Positions 23,164 through 31,742 of a DNA stretch of 64,000 bases are shown here, piece by piece; positions within the stretch are counted from its first letter, which is position 1, and every line of letters begins with the position of its first letter. Position numbers and translations under genes: made by a program. The stretch covers positions 310,001 through 374,000 of the forward strand of contig NZ_STGK01000002.1 in NCBI RefSeq assembly GCF_004919105.1, read 5' to 3'. The stretch is from Nocardioides sp. GY 10113. Its GTDB lineage: Bacteria; Actinomycetota; Actinomycetes; Propionibacteriales; Nocardioidaceae. The notes beneath the pieces were generated by a model. The model was not told the origin of the DNA, made no database searches, and was given only the letters and a program-made list of their open reading frames with translations.

Positions 23164-24060
23164 GTGACCGGCCCCGACTACACCGACGACCTCCGACTGG
23201 CGCACCTGCTCGCCGACGACGCCGACTCGCTGACGCAGGCGCGTTTCAAGTCGCTCGACCTGCACGTGATGAGCAAGCCGGACCTCACCCCGGTGACCGA
23301 CGCCGACCGGGGCGTCGAGGAGTCGATCCGCCGTACCCTCTCCCGAGCCCGCAGCCGCGACGCGATCACCGGCGAGGAGCAGGGCACCACCGGCCACTCG
23401 CAGCGCCGCTGGATCGTCGACCCGATCGACGGCACCAAGAACTTCGTGCGGGGCGTCCCGGTGTGGGCCACGCTGATCGCGCTGGCGGTCGACGGCGAGG
23501 TCGTGCTCGGCGTGGTCTCCGCGCCGCAGCTGCAGCGCCGCTGGTGGGCGGTCAAGGGCGGCGGGTCCTGGACCGGCAAGTCGCTGATGAAGGCGACCCG
23601 CTGCCAGGTCTCGGACGTACGCCGCCTCGAGGACGCCTCGCTCTCGTACTCCTCGATCAGCGGCTGGGAGGAGCGCGGCATGGCCGACGACTTCCTGGCG
23701 CTGATGCGCCGCGTGTGGCGTACCCGGGCCTACGGCGACTTCTGGTCCTACATGCTGCTCGCCGAGGGCGCGGTCGACCTCGCCGCCGAGCCCGAGCTCG
23801 AGGTCTACGACATGGCCGCGCTGGACATCATCGTGCGCGAGGCCGGAGGCCGGTTCACCTCGCTCGACGGCAGCGACGGCCCGTGGGGCGGCAACGCGGT
23901 GGCCACCAACGGCCACCTGCACGACGCGGCGCTCTCGTTCCTGGGCAGCGTCACCGACGACGGCACCGACCCGGACTGGCCCTCGCAGGGCCCGGGCTCC
24001 GTCTCGGACCTGCGGGCCCGACGGGTGCAGCGCCAGCAGGGCGAAGATCCGCAGGCCTGA
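23164..24060 (+). CDS. hisN: Inositol monophosphatase family protein, probable histidinol-phosphatase
   Basis: This 298-residue lithium-sensitive-type phosphatase has the IMPase metal sites: DLTPVTDADRGVEE, GEEQG, IVDPIDGTKNFVRGVP and YDMAALDIIVREAGG. In actinobacteria the IMPase-type HisN removes phosphate from histidinol phosphate in histidine synthesis, and proteins of this sub-type near aroA-rsgA are usually annotated so. It could instead act on inositol phosphates. The GTG at 23164 is preferred over a GTG at 23155 because that one overlaps the -10 element. Confidence 0.88.
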   Translation: MTGPDYTDDLRLAHLLADDADSLTQARFKSLDLHVMSKPDLTPVTDADRGVEESIRRTLSRARSRDAITGEEQGTTGHSQRRWIVDPIDGTKNFVRGVPVWATLIALAVDGEVVLGVVSAPQLQRRWWAVKGGGSWTGKSLMKATRCQVSDVRRLEDASLSYSSISGWEERGMADDFLALMRRVWRTRAYGDFWSYMLLAEGAVDLAAEPELEVYDMAALDIIVREAGGRFTSLDGSDGPWGGNAVATNGHLHDAALSFLGSVTDDGTDPDWPSQGPGSVSDLRARRVQRQQGEDPQA

Positions 24061-24087
24061 GGCCTGTTGTCGGGCCGGGCCCGTCTG

Positions 24088-24093
24088 TAACCT
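24088..24093 (+). promoter_or_regulatory. Leaderless -10 element (TAACCT) for the CBS gene
   Basis: TAACCT lies 7 bases before the ATG at 24101. Confidence 0.5.
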
Positions 24094-24100
24094 GCTTCAC

Positions 24101-24532
24101 ATGCACATCCGGGACGTGCTCCAGGCGAAGGCGATCCACGAGGTCGTCACCATCACTCCTGCCGCCGGCGTCCGCGAGCTGATCGCGATGATGGCCGAGC
24201 GCAACATCGGCGCGCTCGTGGTCAGCGAGGACGGCGCCAGCCTCGACGGCATCGTCAGCGAGCGCGACGTGGTCCGTCACCTGCACCACGACGGCACCGT
24301 CATCAACAACACCGTCGGCGCGATCATGACCGACGTGGTCCGCACCTGCGCGCCCGGAGACTCCCTGGACGAGGTGATGCACGCGATGACCGAGAAGCGG
24401 GTGCGGCACCTGCCGGTCGTCGACGAGGGTCAGCTGGTCGGCATCGTCAGCATCGGCGACCTGGTCAAGCACAAGATCGACGAGCTGCAGTTCGAGCGCG
24501 ACCAGCTCGACCAGTACGTGCACCAGGGCTGA
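24101..24532 (+). CDS. CBS domain-pair protein
   Basis: This 143-residue protein is made of two CBS domains (about 8-60 and 74-126; note GIVSERDVVRHL and GIVSIGDLVKHKI). Such stand-alone CBS pairs bind adenine nucleotides and signal energy state. The partner it controls cannot be told from the sequence. It has its own -10 element and no close operon neighbour, although FKBP follows 59 bases later. Confidence 0.92.
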   Translation: MHIRDVLQAKAIHEVVTITPAAGVRELIAMMAERNIGALVVSEDGASLDGIVSERDVVRHLHHDGTVINNTVGAIMTDVVRTCAPGDSLDEVMHAMTEKRVRHLPVVDEGQLVGIVSIGDLVKHKIDELQFERDQLDQYVHQG

Positions 24533-24578
24533 CCCCGGCCCCGCCCGAGGCCGCGTCGGCCCGCCCCGCCGGCGCGCG

Positions 24579-24584
24579 TAGTGT
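24579..24584 (+). promoter_or_regulatory. Leaderless -10 element (TAGTGT) for the FKBP gene
   Basis: TAGTGT lies 7 bases before the ATG at 24592. Confidence 0.5.
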
Positions 24585-24591
24585 GGGCGCC

Positions 24592-24960
24592 ATGGACAAG
24601 CCTGAGATCGACTTCGTCGACCCCACCCCGCCCACCGACCTGGTGGTCACCGACCTCACCGTCGGCGACGGCGCCGAGGCCACCGCCGGCTCCACCGTGA
24701 GCGTCCACTACGTCGGCGTAGCGCACAGCACCGGCGAGGAGTTCGACGCCTCGTACAACCGCGGCACCCCGCTGCAGTTCCGGCTCGGCGCCGGCATGGT
24801 CATCGCCGGCTGGGACCAGGGCGTGCAGGGCATGAAGATCGGCGGCCGCCGCCAGCTGATCATCCCGCCGCACCTCGGCTACGGCGACCGCGGCGCCGGC
24901 GGCGTGATCAAGCCCGGCGAGACCCTGATCTTCGTGGTCGACCTGCTCGAGGTCCGCTGA
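24592..24960 (+). CDS. FKBP-type peptidyl-prolyl cis-trans isomerase
   Basis: This 122-residue protein is a single FKBP domain: VSVHYVGV, FDASYNRGTPLQFRLGAGMVIAGWDQGVQGMKIGGRRQLIIPP and GETLIFVVDLLEV cover the active-site strands. It speeds proline isomerisation during protein folding. There is no signal peptide, so it is cytosolic. The start at 24592 (MDKPEID) is preferred over 24583 because the TAGTGT element overlaps the earlier codon. Confidence 0.95.
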   Translation: MDKPEIDFVDPTPPTDLVVTDLTVGDGAEATAGSTVSVHYVGVAHSTGEEFDASYNRGTPLQFRLGAGMVIAGWDQGVQGMKIGGRRQLIIPPHLGYGDRGAGGVIKPGETLIFVVDLLEVR

Positions 24961-24980
24961 CCCTCACCTGACGCGGACGG

Positions 24981-25007
24981 CCTGCCCGCTGGTGCTCACC
25001 AGGGCAG
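24981..25007. terminator. Bulged hairpin between convergent FKBP and S4 genes
   Basis: CCTGCCC-CTGGTG pairs with CACCAG-GGCAGG, with a small bulge. It begins 20 bases after the FKBP stop and overlaps the S4-gene stop. Confidence 0.5.
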
Positions 25008-25313
25008 GTCGTCCTCGAAGGTCGCCTCGTCGACGACGCGGGCCGCCTGCCCGCCCAGCCGTACGACGTCCCCGACCGCGAGCTGGCGACCGCGGCGTGT
25101 GTCCACCTCGCCGTTGACCGTCACCGCGCCGCCGGCGATGACCTCCTTGGCCTGCGCCCCGTCCTCGACGAGGCTGGCCAGCTTGAGGAACTGACCGAGC
25201 CGGATCATCCCCTCGCGGATCGGGACGTCCATCGGGGCGTCCTCCGCCGGGACCTCGACCGGCACCTCGGCGGCGGGGCTCTCCTCGGGCTGGGACTTGC
25301 GACGCTTGAACAC
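24996..25313 (-). CDS. RNA-binding S4 domain protein
   Basis: This 105-residue protein has a polar, acidic/proline N-terminus and a C-terminal S4 domain (about 36-90: IRLGQFLKLASLVEDGAQAKEVIAGGAVTVNGEV). Such small S4 proteins (YbcJ/RlbA-like) bind structured RNA, often rRNA. The GTG start lies 4 bases after the DUF445 stop with TGAGGCC as a weak ribosome site, so it is translated from the same transcript. Confidence 0.9.
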   Translation of the reverse strand: MFKRRKSQPEESPAAEVPVEVPAEDAPMDVPIREGMIRLGQFLKLASLVEDGAQAKEVIAGGAVTVNGEVDTRRGRQLAVGDVVRLGGQAARVVDEATFEDDLPW

Positions 25314-25317
25314 GGCC

Positions 25318-26634
25318 TCAGTGTCCCATCACGACGGTGCTCGCGTGGATCAGCACCCCGACCAGCCCGCCGACGATCGTGCCGTTGATCCGGATGAACT
25401 GCAGGTCCCGGCCCACGTGCAGCTCGATCCGGCGGGCCGCCTCCTTGCCGTCCCACCGCTCGATGGTGTGGGTGATCACCGCGGTCACCTCCGCGCCGTA
25501 GCGGTCCACCGCGAAGACGGCGAAGTCGGCGGCCGCCCGGTCCAGGCGCTCACGTAGTGCCGGGTCGGCGTCGAGCCGCGCGGCGGCATGCGCCACCTCG
25601 GCGAGCAGCCGGCGTCGTACCGCGCCGTCGGGGTCGGCGAGCGAGGTCTGCAGCGCGCGGCGCAGCGCCTTCCAGAGCGTGATCGCGGTGGCGATCACCG
25701 CGGGGTGGTCCAGCACCCGCTCCTTGAGCCGCTCCGCCCGCTCCTGGGTCTCCGCGTCCTGCTGCAGGTCCCGGGCGAGCTGGGTGAGCAGCGAGTCCAG
25801 CGCGAGCCGGGCCCGGTGGGACGGGTTGGCGCGGATCTCGGAGAGCCAGCGCAGCATCTCCAGCTGCAGCCGGTCGATGACGATCTCGTTGAGCCGCTCG
25901 GGCGCCCACCAGGGCGCCCGCTCCCCCAGCACCTCGTGCACGGTCTCCGGGTGGGCCAGCAGCCAGTCGTGCATCTCGTCCAGCGCGAGGTCGACCAGGC
26001 CGTGGTGCAGGTCGTCGGCGAGCGCCTCGGCGAGCAGGCCGCCGAGCAGCGGTGCCACCTGCTCCTCGCGCAGGCGCGGGACCAGCGCCTCGGTGACCAG
26101 CGCCTCGACGTGCTCCTCGCGGACCTTCGACAGCGCGATGCCGAGCAGCTCGGAGGCCTCGTCGACCAGGCGCGCGGCGTTCGCCGGCTCCGCCAGCCAG
26201 TCGGCGACCCGACGTGAGACGCCGATGCCGAGGACCCGCTCGCGCACGATCTCCTCGTGCAGGAAGTTCTCCCCGACGAACTCCTCGAGTCCCCGGCCGA
26301 GCTCGTCCTTGCGCTTGGGGATCAGGGCGGTGTGCGGGATCGGCAGCCCGAGCGGGTGCTTGAACAGCGCGGTGACCGCGAACCAGTCGGCGATCGCGCC
26401 GACCATCGAGGCCTCCGCGCCGGCGTTGACGAACCCCCAGAACCCGGTCGCGTCCAGGGTCAGCAGGTAGACCGCCGCCGCGAGGAGCAGCAGCCCCACG
26501 GCGAGGGTGCGCATCCGGCGCAACGCCGTACGGCGTTGTGCGTCGGCGGACGGATCGGTCGGTAGCAGCGGCCCACTCACGGCGTCATCCTGCCCGAGCG
26601 CCGGTGGCTCGAACCGCGTCCTGCTCCGGGACAT
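25318..26634 (-). CDS. DUF445 family membrane protein
   Basis: This 438-residue protein has an N-terminal membrane span (about 44-62, TLAVGLLLLAAAVYLLTL), the DUF445 core with GAIADWFAVTALFKHPLG, a long helical coil-rich middle, and a C-terminal span (INGTIVGGLVGVLIHASTV). This layout matches DUF445 proteins (YjiN/YheB-like), anchored at both ends; the function is not known. The ATG at 26634 is favoured by GGAGGG 11 bases upstream. The S4 gene follows after 4 bases. Confidence 0.9.
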   Translation of the reverse strand: MSRSRTRFEPPALGQDDAVSGPLLPTDPSADAQRRTALRRMRTLAVGLLLLAAAVYLLTLDATGFWGFVNAGAEASMVGAIADWFAVTALFKHPLGLPIPHTALIPKRKDELGRGLEEFVGENFLHEEIVRERVLGIGVSRRVADWLAEPANAARLVDEASELLGIALSKVREEHVEALVTEALVPRLREEQVAPLLGGLLAEALADDLHHGLVDLALDEMHDWLLAHPETVHEVLGERAPWWAPERLNEIVIDRLQLEMLRWLSEIRANPSHRARLALDSLLTQLARDLQQDAETQERAERLKERVLDHPAVIATAITLWKALRRALQTSLADPDGAVRRRLLAEVAHAAARLDADPALRERLDRAAADFAVFAVDRYGAEVTAVITHTIERWDGKEAARRIELHVGRDLQFIRINGTIVGGLVGVLIHASTVVMGH

Positions 26635-26710
26635 GGCCGCGGGCTCCCTCCGCCGGGACTCGCGCAACGATCTTGCGTCGTCCGGCGTTGCGCTGACGGG
26701 TGTGGCCGGT

Positions 26711-26731
26711 GGGGCTGCTGTACTCAGCCCC
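26711..26731 (+). other. Hairpin in the leader of the metalloprotease gene
   Basis: GGGGCTG and CAGCCCC (7-bp stem, 7-base loop) lie about 30 bases before the ATG at 26762. It could be a leader structure or part of the promoter; no clear -10 was found here. Confidence 0.35.
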
Positions 26732-26761
26732 GGTCACCTTCCCCGGACCCTGGAGTACTGC

Positions 26762-28321
26762 ATGCGCTCGCGCCTGGCACGCGTCCTCGCCAGCCTGTGC
26801 CTGACGGCGGTCGTCGTCGCGCCGGCAGCGGCGGGACCGCTGGCCGCACCCGCCCGCGCCGCGAGCGACGGCGCCAGGACCGGCGCCAGCACCGGCGCCA
26901 CCCCCACGGCCGCCACCGCGACCGAGGAGGTCGACGAGGCCGGCGCCACGCTCGGCCACGACCGCGAGTTCACCCTGATGCTGCGCGACCTCTTCGTCGC
27001 CCGCCGCGACCTGGGCTTCTTCGCCCGGCTCCACGCCGACCTGCTGCTGGCCCGCCCCACGCAGGGCAACGCCGACCCGGACGGCCAGGGCTACCGCCGT
27101 CCGTCCACCCGCCGGTGCACCGACGTCGTCTGCGTCCACTATGTGACCCAGGGGTCCGACGCGCCGCCGAGCGAGCGCTGGGCCCGACGGACGCTGCGCG
27201 TGGTGGACCGGGTCTGGGACCTCGAGGTCGACACCCTGGGCTTCCGGGCACCGCCGACGGACCGCAGGCGCGGCGGCGACGGGCGCTTCGACGTCTACCT
27301 CGCCGACATCGGCAGCCGCGGGCTCTTCGGCTACTGCACGCCCGAGCGCCGGGTGAGGGGCGAGCGCGAGGCCGCGTCGGGCTACTGCGTGCTCGACAAC
27401 GACTTCGCCCGTAGCCAGTACGGCACCCGACCGATGGTGTCGCTCCGGGTCACCGCGGCCCACGAGTTCTTCCACGCGATCCAGTTCGGCTACGACTTCC
27501 GCGAGGACCCGTGGCTGCTGGAGACCACCGCGTCGTGGGTCGAGGAGGTCTTCGCCGACGACGCGAACGACAACCGCCGCTACCTCCCCTACGGCGACGT
27601 CCGGCGCCCCCACGTGCCCCTGGACACCTACTCCAACACCGGCTGGGCGCAGTACGGCAGCTGGCCGTTCTGGGAGTTCGCCACCGCGCGGTACGGCGCG
27701 AACCTGGTGCGCGCCGTGTGGCGGCAGGCCGATGCCACCCGCGGAGCCCCGGGGCTCTCCTCGATCGAGGCGCTGCGCGCCGTGCTCGAGCGGCGCGTGG
27801 ACGGCGACAACGGGCTGCGCACCGTGCTCACGTCGTACGCGCTGGCCAACCTGGACCCGGCCCGGGCCTACCCCGAGGGCGACCAGTGGCCGGCCGCACG
27901 GATCACCAAGCGGGTGCTGGTGGACCGCGCGGGCGAGCAGGGCACCCGCACCCTGACGGTCGACCACCTGGCCGCGCGGCACCTCGCGCTGCGTCCGCCG
28001 GGCGGAGACCAGCGGGCCGCGCGCCGACGTGCCCAGCCCCAGCGCCTCGAGCTGACCGTCCGGGCGCCCCGGCGCTCGGCGGTGGCCGTGACCGTACGGC
28101 GGGTCGACGGCACCCAGCGGCGCCGGGTGCTCGAGGGACGCTCCGCCCAGGTCGTGGTGGGCTTCGACCCGGGACGGGTGACGGCGGTGGTGGTCACCGC
28201 GGTGAACGCCTCGGCGCGCTACCGCTGCGACCGGGACACCCTGTGGGCCTGCGGCGGGCGCCCGCTGGACGAGGGAGCCACCTTCGAGATCGGGTTCCGG
28301 GCGCTGCCCGCGGACGGCTGA
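26762..28321 (+). CDS. Secreted putative zinc metalloprotease (MXAN_6640-like)
   Basis: This 519-residue protein has a signal peptide (about 1-33, ending APARAAS), then a catalytic domain with HEFFHAIQFGYD (HExxH zinc motif), and a downstream glutamate-rich ASWVEEVFADDAND that could supply the third ligand. This matches the MXAN_6640 family of putative secreted metalloproteases. The C-terminal about 160 residues look like beta-sandwich, probably for binding. GGAG lies 7 bases before the ATG. It would act outside the cell; the substrate is unknown. It is divergent from DUF445. Confidence 0.8.
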   Translation: MRSRLARVLASLCLTAVVVAPAAAGPLAAPARAASDGARTGASTGATPTAATATEEVDEAGATLGHDREFTLMLRDLFVARRDLGFFARLHADLLLARPTQGNADPDGQGYRRPSTRRCTDVVCVHYVTQGSDAPPSERWARRTLRVVDRVWDLEVDTLGFRAPPTDRRRGGDGRFDVYLADIGSRGLFGYCTPERRVRGEREAASGYCVLDNDFARSQYGTRPMVSLRVTAAHEFFHAIQFGYDFREDPWLLETTASWVEEVFADDANDNRRYLPYGDVRRPHVPLDTYSNTGWAQYGSWPFWEFATARYGANLVRAVWRQADATRGAPGLSSIEALRAVLERRVDGDNGLRTVLTSYALANLDPARAYPEGDQWPAARITKRVLVDRAGEQGTRTLTVDHLAARHLALRPPGGDQRAARRRAQPQRLELTVRAPRRSAVAVTVRRVDGTQRRRVLEGRSAQVVVGFDPGRVTAVVVTAVNASARYRCDRDTLWACGGRPLDEGATFEIGFRALPADG

Positions 28322-28380
28322 GGGGCCGGCGACCGCGGCCTCGGGGAGGCCGGTCCGCGCGGACTGTCGGCACGCCGTTC

Positions 28381-28396
28381 TACGTTGGTGCCAACG
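28381..28396 (+). promoter_or_regulatory. egtB promoter -10 (TACGTT) with overlapping inverted repeat
   Basis: TACGTT at 28381-28386 overlaps CGTTGG-TG-CCAACG (28383-28396). The ATG at 28420 has a GAGGTG ribosome site, so a leader of about 27 bases is expected. Confidence 0.4.
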
Positions 28397-28419
28397 ACCC
28401 CCGATCCCGAGGTGCACCG

Positions 28420-29715
28420 ATGCCCGTCGAGTCGCAGCTGAACGAGCCCACCCGCCTGCTGGACCGCTACGACGCGGTCCGCGCCCACACCGAGACGCTG
28501 GCCAGGCCGCTCTCGCCCGAGGACCAGACCGTGCAGTCGATGCCGGACGTCTCCCCCACGAAGTGGCACCGGGCCCACGTCACGTGGTTCTTCGAGACCT
28601 TCGTGCTCGCCGAGCACGAGCGCGACTTCGCGCCCTACCAGGACCAGTACTGGTTCCTCTTCAACAGCTACTACGAGGCCGTCGGCCCGCGCTACGCCCG
28701 ACCCGAGCGGGGCGTGATCAGCCGGCCGGGGGCGCACGACGTCGGCCTCTACCGGGGCAACGTCGACGACCGGATGCGGGAGCTGATCGCGGGCCTCGAC
28801 GAGGGCACGCTGACCAAGCTCGCCGGCACCATCGAGCTCGGCTTCCACCACGAGCAGCAGCACCAGGAGCTGCTGCTGATGGACATCAAGCACGTGCTCT
28901 CCCGCAACCCGCTGCAGCCGGTGTACGCCGGGCGGCCCACCGCCGTCTCCGAGCCGGACCGGCTCGGCTGGGTCGGGTTCGACGGCGGCCTGGTGGAGAT
29001 CGGCAGCGAGGGCGGCGGGTTCTGCTTCGACAACGAGCTGCCGGTGCACCAGCAGTGGCTGGCGCCGTACCGGTTGGCGGACCGGCTGGTCACCAACGGC
29101 GAGTGGCTGGAGTTCATGGCCGACGGCGGCTACCGGCGCCACGAGCTGTGGCTCTCCGACGGCTGGGCGAAGGTCACCACCGAGGGCTGGGCGGCGCCGT
29201 TCTACTGGACCGAGGTGGACGGGGTCTGGTTCGAGCACACGCTGCACGGCACGTTCCCGGTCGACCCGGGGCTGCCGGTCAGCCACGTGAGCCACTACGA
29301 GGCCGACGCCTACGCCACCTGGGCGGGCAAGCGGCTGCCGACCGAGGCGGAGTGGGAGCACGCGGCGCGCACCGTCGACGGACCGGAGACCCCGTCGGGG
29401 GCGGCGGCCAACCTCGCCAACGAGACCAGCTTCCACCCCGAGGCGGCGCCGGCCGCCTCCGGCGGACTGCGGCAGATGTTCGGCGACTGCTGGGAGTGGA
29501 CCGGGTCGGCCTACCTGCCCTACCCGGGGTTCCGGCCCGCCGCCGGCGCGATCGGCGAGTACAACGGGAAGTTCATGTCCGGCCAGATGGTGCTCCGCGG
29601 CGGGTGCGCGCTGACCCCGGCCGGTCACGCCCGGGCGTCGTACCGGAACTTCTTCCCGCCCGGTGCCCGGTGGGCGCTGAGCGGGGTGCGACTGGCGGAC
29701 GGGCCGGGAGCATGA
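28420..29715 (+). CDS. egtB: Ergothioneine biosynthesis sulfoxide synthase EgtB
   Basis: This 431-residue non-heme iron enzyme joins hercynine with a cysteine-containing thiol to form the sulfoxide. It has the DinB-like N-terminal domain with iron ligands H50 (KWHRAH), H144 and H148 (HHEQQHQE), and the C-terminal FGE-sulfatase (formylglycine-like) domain with LPTEAEWEHAAR and CWEWTGSAYLPYPGF. The gene overlaps egtD by ATGA, so the two are coupled. The genes egtA, egtC and egtE found in mycobacteria are absent from the window. Confidence 0.95.
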   Translation: MPVESQLNEPTRLLDRYDAVRAHTETLARPLSPEDQTVQSMPDVSPTKWHRAHVTWFFETFVLAEHERDFAPYQDQYWFLFNSYYEAVGPRYARPERGVISRPGAHDVGLYRGNVDDRMRELIAGLDEGTLTKLAGTIELGFHHEQQHQELLLMDIKHVLSRNPLQPVYAGRPTAVSEPDRLGWVGFDGGLVEIGSEGGGFCFDNELPVHQQWLAPYRLADRLVTNGEWLEFMADGGYRRHELWLSDGWAKVTTEGWAAPFYWTEVDGVWFEHTLHGTFPVDPGLPVSHVSHYEADAYATWAGKRLPTEAEWEHAARTVDGPETPSGAAANLANETSFHPEAAPAASGGLRQMFGDCWEWTGSAYLPYPGFRPAAGAIGEYNGKFMSGQMVLRGGCALTPAGHARASYRNFFPPGARWALSGVRLADGPGA

Positions 29716-30707
29716 ACGCGCCGCACGTCTCGGTGCTGCTCGAGCCCGACTGGGCCGCCGCCGCGCTGGTCGCGGACGTGCGCCGCGGACTCGGCTCGGT
29801 GCCGCGGTCGCTGCCCCCGAAGTGGCTCTACGACGACGCCGGTTCGCTCCTGTTCGACCGGATCACCCGCCTCCCGGAGTACTACCCGACCGAGGCCGAA
29901 CGATCGATCCTGGCGACCTTCGCGCCCTCGATCGCGCACTCGTGCGACGCGACCACGGTGGTCGAGCTCGGCAGCGGGACCAGTGACAAGACCCGCCTGC
30001 TGCTCGAGGCGTTCGAGGGGGCCGGGCACCTGGAGCGGTTCGTGCCCGTCGATGTCTCCGAGGGCGTGATGCGGGAGGCCGCGGCGCAGATCGCCCGGCG
30101 GCACCCGGCGATCGAGGTGGAGGCGGTGGTCGGCGACTTCACGCTGCACCTCGGCCACCTGACGCGCTACGAGCACAAGCTGGTGGCCTTCCTCGGCGGC
30201 ACGATCGGCAACCTGTACGTCGAGGAGCGCGCCGCCTTCCTCGGGGCGCTGAGCGACTCGATGGGCGAGGGCGACTGGCTGCTGCTCGGCACCGACCTGG
30301 TCAAGGAGGCCGACCGCCTGATCGCCGCGTACGACGACGCCGAGGGCGTCACCGAGGCGTTCGTGAAGAACAGCCTGGCGGTGCTGAACCGCGAGCTCGA
30401 GGCCGACTTCGACCCCGACGCGTTCGGCTACGTGCCGTTCTGGGACCCACGGCTGCAGCGGATGGACCTGCGGCTGCGCTCCGAGGTGCCGCAGCGGGTC
30501 CGCATCCCGGGCGCCGGCCTCGACCTCGACCTGGCCGCCGGGGAGGAGATCCGGATCGAGATCTCGACCAAGTTCACCCGGGAGCGGATCGCCTCCGAGC
30601 TCGGCGCGGTCGGCCTCGAGGTGGCCGAGCAGTGGACCGACGGGGCGGGCGACTTCGCGGTCACGCTGGCCAGGAAGGGCGTCCTCACCCCGCGACCGGA
30701 GGGGTGA
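29712..30707 (+). CDS. egtD: L-histidine N(alpha)-methyltransferase EgtD
   Basis: This 331-residue SAM-dependent enzyme trimethylates histidine to hercynine. The pattern LPPKWLYDDAGSLLFDRITRLPEYYPT is typical at the N-terminus; ELGSGTSDKTRLLL is the SAM-binding loop, and AFLGGTIGN is a conserved downstream segment. The ATG overlaps the egtB stop by 4 bases. Its last 23 bases overlap the convergent esterase gene. Confidence 0.96.
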   Translation: MNAPHVSVLLEPDWAAAALVADVRRGLGSVPRSLPPKWLYDDAGSLLFDRITRLPEYYPTEAERSILATFAPSIAHSCDATTVVELGSGTSDKTRLLLEAFEGAGHLERFVPVDVSEGVMREAAAQIARRHPAIEVEAVVGDFTLHLGHLTRYEHKLVAFLGGTIGNLYVEERAAFLGALSDSMGEGDWLLLGTDLVKEADRLIAAYDDAEGVTEAFVKNSLAVLNRELEADFDPDAFGYVPFWDPRLQRMDLRLRSEVPQRVRIPGAGLDLDLAAGEEIRIEISTKFTRERIASELGAVGLEVAEQWTDGAGDFAVTLARKGVLTPRPEG

Positions 30708-31581
30708 GCGCGCGCCGCAGCGCCGCCCGCTCGGCGGCGAGGAAGGACACCACCGACGGCGCGGCGGGGCGCACCCCGTCGGCACCGTGGTACATGCCCG
30801 GCACGACCTCTAGGTCGACCGGGACGCCGGCGTCCGCCAGTCGCTCGGCATAGGCGCGCGACTCCTCGAGGAAGAGGTCGGCGTCGCCGATCCCGATCCA
30901 GGCGGGCGGCAGGCCGGTCAGGTCCGCGGTGCGCGCCGGCACGGCGTACGGCGGCGGGCTGCCGCCGCGCTCGCGCGACCCGCCGAGGTAGTAGTCCCAG
31001 GCGGTGCGGTTGGACCGCGGCGTCCACACGAAGTGGCGCCGGGTCGCGGGCTCCGTGCGGTCGTCGAGCATCGGGTAGCGCAGCGCCTGGAAGCAGATCC
31101 GGTACTCGCCGCGGTCGCGCACCAGCTGGCACAGCGCCGCGGCGAGGCCGCCGCCCGCACTGGCTCCGGCGACGGCGATCCGATCGGGGTCGATGCCCAG
31201 CTCCTCGGACCGGCGAACGAGGTCGGCGAGGACGGCGTACCCGTCCTCCAGGGCCGCGGGGAACGGGTGCTCGGGTGCCAGCCGGTAGTCCACCGCGACG
31301 GCGACGACGCCCAGGTCGTGGGCCAGGTCGGTGACCAGGTCGGTGTTGGCGTAGCCGCTGCCGACCACGTAGCCGCCGCCGTGGAACCACAGCACCGCTC
31401 CCGACGGCACGGCGCGTCCCTCGGGCACCACCTCGACGTGCGCGCCCTCGCCGCCACCGCCGACCTGGCGGCGCAGCGTCCGCAGGCTCGCCTCGTCGCG
31501 CAGCTCGAAGGGCTTGAGCAGCCAGACCGACCGCAGCTCGCGAGGGGTCCGCAGGTAGGCGGCGAGGGCCGGCAGGCGCAC
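30685..31581 (-). CDS. Alpha/beta hydrolase, hormone-sensitive lipase (GDXG) family
   Basis: This 298-residue esterase has the HGGGYVVG oxyanion motif, nucleophile elbow GASAGGGLAA, an acid in GDADLFLEES and a histidine in VPGMYHGAD. This is family IV (HSL-like) acting on short esters; the substrate is unknown. No signal peptide is present, so it is cytosolic. The GTG start has TAGGCT 6 bases upstream. It is divergent from the LysE gene and overlaps the egtD 3' end by 23 bases. Confidence 0.92.
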   Translation of the reverse strand: MRLPALAAYLRTPRELRSVWLLKPFELRDEASLRTLRRQVGGGGEGAHVEVVPEGRAVPSGAVLWFHGGGYVVGSGYANTDLVTDLAHDLGVVAVAVDYRLAPEHPFPAALEDGYAVLADLVRRSEELGIDPDRIAVAGASAGGGLAAALCQLVRDRGEYRICFQALRYPMLDDRTEPATRRHFVWTPRSNRTAWDYYLGGSRERGGSPPPYAVPARTADLTGLPPAWIGIGDADLFLEESRAYAERLADAGVPVDLEVVPGMYHGADGVRPAAPSVVSFLAAERAALRRALTPPVAG

Positions 31582-31587
31582 GCCGCC

Positions 31588-31593
31588 AGCCTA
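31588..31593 (-). promoter_or_regulatory. Leaderless -10 element (TAGGCT) for the esterase
   Basis: TAGGCT lies 6 bases before the GTG at 31581. Confidence 0.5.
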
Positions 31594-31730
31594 GGAGACG
31601 ACCCCGCCCGCCGAGGCAGAAGTGCCCACCGCACCGGGGCGCGGCCACCGTCCGGCAACAGCGTCGGGAAGGCGCCGAGGAGTCCCCCGCGCAGCCGGAG
31701 TCGGTGGCGCGGTCGGACGGCGCGGTTGGC

Positions 31731-31736
31731 TAGCGT
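31731..31736 (+). promoter_or_regulatory. Leaderless -10 element (TAGCGT) for the LysE gene
   Basis: TAGCGT lies 6 bases before the GTG at 31743. Confidence 0.5.
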
Positions 31737-31742
31737 GGGGCC

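Noticed and set aside
26663..26677. CGCAA-N5-TTGCG repeat before the metalloprotease gene
   Set aside because: Only 5-base arms; too short to call a site.
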